A stretch of 23,838 nucleotides of DNA from assembly GCA_002841655.1 (NCBI GenBank), contig PHAH01000003.1:1-23838 (forward strand), in the 5' to 3' direction. Made by a program: the position numbers and the translations under genes. This document shows positions 21,966 through 23,838 of the stretch, in pieces. Source of the stretch: Candidatus Falkowbacteria bacterium HGW-Falkowbacteria-2 (GTDB taxonomy: Bacteria > Patescibacteriota > Patescibacteriia > Patescibacteriales > UBA12465). Below the pieces are notes generated by a model. That model worked only from the letters and a program-made list of their open reading frames with translations, did no database searches and was not told where the DNA came from. Each line of letters begins with the position of its first letter. The stretch's first letter is position 1.

Positions 21966-21969
21966 TCTA

Positions 21970-21998
21970 TTGACATATGACAGATTATGTGATAATAT
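21970..21998 (+). promoter_or_regulatory. promoter of the secreted coiled-coil protein gene
   Basis: A perfect -35 TTGACA (21970-21975), a 17-bp spacer and TAATAT (21993-21998). The start would be near 22005, giving a leader of about 85 nt without a Shine-Dalgarno sequence. Confidence 0.7.
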
Positions 21999-22089
21999 AA
22001 AGGGTTCGAAGCTAAAATCACGAAATATAGCTAAGAATAAACAAAAAGTACCCTAAAATTTAATATCAACGAAAAAAACACCCATAACC

Positions 22090-22917
22090 ATGAAAAAACT
22101 CCTGATTACCTCAGTAATTGGTGCATTGTTGTTCATCACAGTAACGGCTAATGCACAACAAACACGCGAAGAGCGCAAAGCTTTAAAACAAGCTCGAAAG
22201 GAGTTAGCGCAACTAAATGCGCAGCTCAGGTATCTTACCGCGAGATCAAGCACCTTTACCCCTGACACCGCCGGATTCTATGCCCAGAAACTACGCCTCG
22301 AGGCCGACCTAGCCTCTAACCTTGGAACTTTTGGACAGAGAGACGAGTACAAAAAGCAACTGGCTGAGATTAACAAAGTGTTGAGCGAGGCTCGTGCTAC
22401 CCCAAAGTATGCGGGGAATCGGAACGACACCTTAATAAGGGATCTGCACTTCAGAATTACTCAACTTGAGTTGGCTACGCAAAAATTTAGCGTCAAAAGA
22501 CTGAACAACGCGTATGATGACGTAATTCCCAGAGAAATGAGTCGTCTTGAAGCAAAGCAAAGAAAACAAAGCAATGAACTCCGCAGAGAGGAAGCGGATC
22601 TTACTAAACTCTACGCGATGCAAGCAGACAAGGATCCGGTTATGGGTTATCTTGGGTTGATATATAATCCAACAAAGCACACGGTCGCCCATTTCTATGT
22701 CTATGACGCCGAAGGTCGCAGGGTTGACGGAGCAAGCTGCCGTCTTGAGCCTGGCCAATACAGAGAAATATACTTACTTCCAGGTGAGTATATTGGAAAA
22801 ATCTATGTACGCGGAGAACCGGCCGGATGCGATCGAATCAGCAGTGGTGCCAGTCGTAACTCATACATTATGGGTAAAAACTACCACTGGCATTTATATC
22901 TCAATAAAGAGGTGTAA
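22090..22917 (+). CDS. secreted coiled-coil protein of unknown function
   Basis: I do not recognise this 275-residue protein. It has a clear signal peptide (MKKLLITSVIGALLF, cleavage probably after ANA at residue 22). The mature part begins with charged helices of coiled-coil type (about 25-50, 62-103 and 115-178), rich in Lys, Arg, Glu, Gln and Leu. A short loop (KDPVMGYLGLIYN) leads to a compact beta-rich C-terminal domain (about 187-275) with many aromatic residues, HFYVYDAEGRRVDG, LEPGQYREIYLLPGEYIGKI and two cysteines (Cys217, Cys247) that could form a disulfide. It resembles a surface protein with a helical stalk and a small head. It is divergent from the 3D-domain gene, with a strong promoter and its own terminator. 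No lipobox, sortase signal or second membrane helix is seen. Confidence 0.8.
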   Translation: MKKLLITSVIGALLFITVTANAQQTREERKALKQARKELAQLNAQLRYLTARSSTFTPDTAGFYAQKLRLEADLASNLGTFGQRDEYKKQLAEINKVLSEARATPKYAGNRNDTLIRDLHFRITQLELATQKFSVKRLNNAYDDVIPREMSRLEAKQRKQSNELRREEADLTKLYAMQADKDPVMGYLGLIYNPTKHTVAHFYVYDAEGRRVDGASCRLEPGQYREIYLLPGEYIGKIYVRGEPAGCDRISSGASRNSYIMGKNYHWHLYLNKEV

Positions 22918-22936
22918 AAATGAACAACAAAACAAA

Positions 22937-22974
22937 AAAAGGCGAGCCCTCAAAAAGCTCGCCTTAATTTTTTA
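22937..22974. terminator. bidirectional terminator between the coiled-coil gene and the pilin-like genes
   Basis: AAGGCGAGC (22939-22947) pairs with GCTCGCCTT (22957-22965), loop CCTCAAAAA, with an A-run upstream and AATTTTTT downstream. It serves both convergent units. Confidence 0.83.
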
Positions 22975-22984
22975 TATTCGTATT

Positions 22985-23425
22985 CTATTCTTCTGGTGGA
23001 ACGTTACCGGTCGCAGCGTTGCTTGAACCTCCAGTCATTGGTAGCTCTCTAAAGACAAAGGCGGTGATGGCGTAGGCAGCAAGGATTATAAGTAGACCGA
23101 TGATTGAGGTTTTAAGGGTGTGCTTCGCTTTCGTCACCGCTTCTTCATTACCAGAGGCAGTCATCCAGCGGTAACCAGTGAAGACCATTAATACCAGGAA
23201 GATGATACCGAGAATGCTTAAGATGACTTTTATTACCGTAGAAATCATGTAGCTTAGTGAGGCGGTGCCCATTTGAGCAGTAGATTGCATAGCGTTTGCG
23301 GGTCCGCTAATGTTCTCTAAATAGTTTGTGGTTCCAGGAGTGGTAGTTTGAGCTAGAACAAGTCCTGGTACTATTAAAAAGGCAGTAATTAAAAGTGGTA
23401 AAGAGTATTTAATGATTTTTCTCAT
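22985..23425 (-). CDS. T4SS-pilin-like two-helix secreted/membrane protein
   Basis: A 146-residue protein with a signal peptide (about 1-25, ending VLAQ), a short Thr/Gly-rich region and two membrane helices (about 62-86 and 105-127). Between them is the motif GYRWMTASGNEEAVTKAKHTL, which I associate with VirB2/TrbC-like pilins common in Patescibacteria. The order signal peptide, two helices, short polar loop is that of a mature conjugation-type pilin. It begins 2 bp after the stop of the similar gene upstream, so the two form one unit. The tail is polar and ends PPEE. Whether it builds a pilus or acts in another envelope complex is not shown by sequence; no VirB4 or other secretion gene lies in the window. 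Confidence 0.8.
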   Translation of the reverse strand: MRKIIKYSLPLLITAFLIVPGLVLAQTTTPGTTNYLENISGPANAMQSTAQMGTASLSYMISTVIKVILSILGIIFLVLMVFTGYRWMTASGNEEAVTKAKHTLKTSIIGLLIILAAYAITAFVFRELPMTGGSSNAATGNVPPEE

Positions 23426-23427
23426 AA

Positions 23428-23838
23428 TTATAGTTTTGAGATAATATTATATAGAACAAAGGTCCATATACCCCAGGCGCTAAGCACGATAATCAGGCCG
23501 ATTACTGCGCTGGTTAATATTTTCTTGGCCTTACTAACGGACTCTTCATTGCCAGAGGCAGTCATCCAGTTATAGCCCGCGTAAACAATCAATACTACAA
23601 AAATAATACCTAATAAGCTTAAGGCAGCTTTTACGATAGTACCAATAGTTTCGGGTAAGGTATTTTCATTAGCAGCGTTATACGGTCCAGAACCATTAGT
23701 GCCGCCAGTGCCGACTTGTTCCAACATTTGAAGAGGGTTGGCGTTTGATTCGGTGTTAATCGTGCCAGTGCCCGCACTCTGAGCAAAAACGAAATAAGGT
23801 AAGACCATCACGGCTGTCAGGATTAATAAGGTTATTAT
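23428..23838 (-). CDS. T4SS-pilin-like protein, N-terminus cut by window edge
   Basis: A paralogue of the following gene. The C-terminal 127 residues can be read from an in-frame GTG at 23811, but the frame stays open and hydrophobic to the edge (IITLLILTAVMVLPYFVFAQ), so the signal peptide continues past the window and the true start is outside. After the signal comes a Gly/Thr/Asn-rich stretch, then two membrane helices around the shared motif GYNWMTASGNEESVSKAKKIL. The match to the neighbour across both helices and the loop is high, while the N-terminal linkers differ, which suggests tandem duplication with divergence of the exposed part. Confidence 0.8.
   Translation of the reverse strand: MITLLILTAVMVLPYFVFAQSAGTGTINTESNANPLQMLEQVGTGGTNGSGPYNAANENTLPETIGTIVKAALSLLGIIFVVLIVYAGYNWMTASGNEESVSKAKKILTSAVIGLIIVLSAWGIWTFVLYNIISKL

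Noticed and set aside
23811..23811. GTG as the true start of the last pilin-like gene
   Set aside because: The frame upstream remains open and hydrophobic to the window edge, completing a signal peptide, so the start is outside.

Overview
The window looks like the replication-origin neighbourhood of a Patescibacteria (Candidate Phyla Radiation) chromosome. The case rests on small AT-rich genes with tight spacing, two tandem signal-peptide/two-helix proteins of the T4SS-pilin type common in that group, a lack of recognisable Shine-Dalgarno sequences before essentially every start codon, tRNA genes without an encoded CCA, and a minimal set of envelope genes. TGA is used as an ordinary stop, so the recoded Gracilibacteria/SR1 lineages are excluded. 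The assignment is an inference from gene content; no rRNA is present.

Layout. 1-1035: start of a Lys/Ala-rich protein (partial), tRNA-Arg(UCU), and a SpoU/TrmH-type RNA methyltransferase. 1098-4598: an operon of a GalT/ADP-glucose-phosphorylase-like nucleotidyltransferase and a class A penicillin-binding protein. 4611-9106: the conserved origin block, with dnaN and dnaA facing left and rpmH-rnpA-yidD-yidC facing right; the dnaA-dnaN gap holds an A/T-only tract and weak DnaA boxes. 9105-10378: a degenerate diacylglycerol-kinase-like protein behind a bactofilin. 10422-10714: tRNA-Arg(CCU) and tRNA-Ala(GGC).

10588-11333 is the most striking part: six copies of a 16-bp palindrome, TGTTC-N6-GAACA, in a stretch that is otherwise gene-free from 10682 to 11459. 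The copies resemble ParB-binding parS sites (best 14 of 16 against TGTTCCACGTGGAACA) and lie about 3-5 kb from dnaA, so I read the region as a candidate chromosome-partitioning centromere with its own consensus. No parA/parB is in the window.

11460-16417: thioredoxin reductase, then a tightly packed four-gene unit (GT-B glycosyltransferase, EamA-type transporter, membrane-anchored clan GH-A-like glycosidase, GT2 glycosyltransferase), of which the first three are joined by ATGA overlaps; it looks like a surface-glycan or glycolipid pathway. 16424-18675: tRNA-Gly(UCC), an MFS transporter, lgt and tRNA-Leu(UAG). 18681-21186: phosphoenolpyruvate synthase. 21200-22974: two divergent genes for exported proteins (a 3D-domain cell-wall protein and a coiled-coil secreted protein of unknown function) whose facing promoters flank a perfect DnaA box; the 3D gene has an attenuator-like leader. 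22985-23838: two tandem T4SS-pilin-like genes, the second cut by the window edge.

Taken together the window combines replication initiation, ribosome/RNase P maturation, membrane-protein insertion, lipoprotein and peptidoglycan assembly, and a probable segregation site. I saw no insertion sequence, CRISPR array, phage gene or rRNA.
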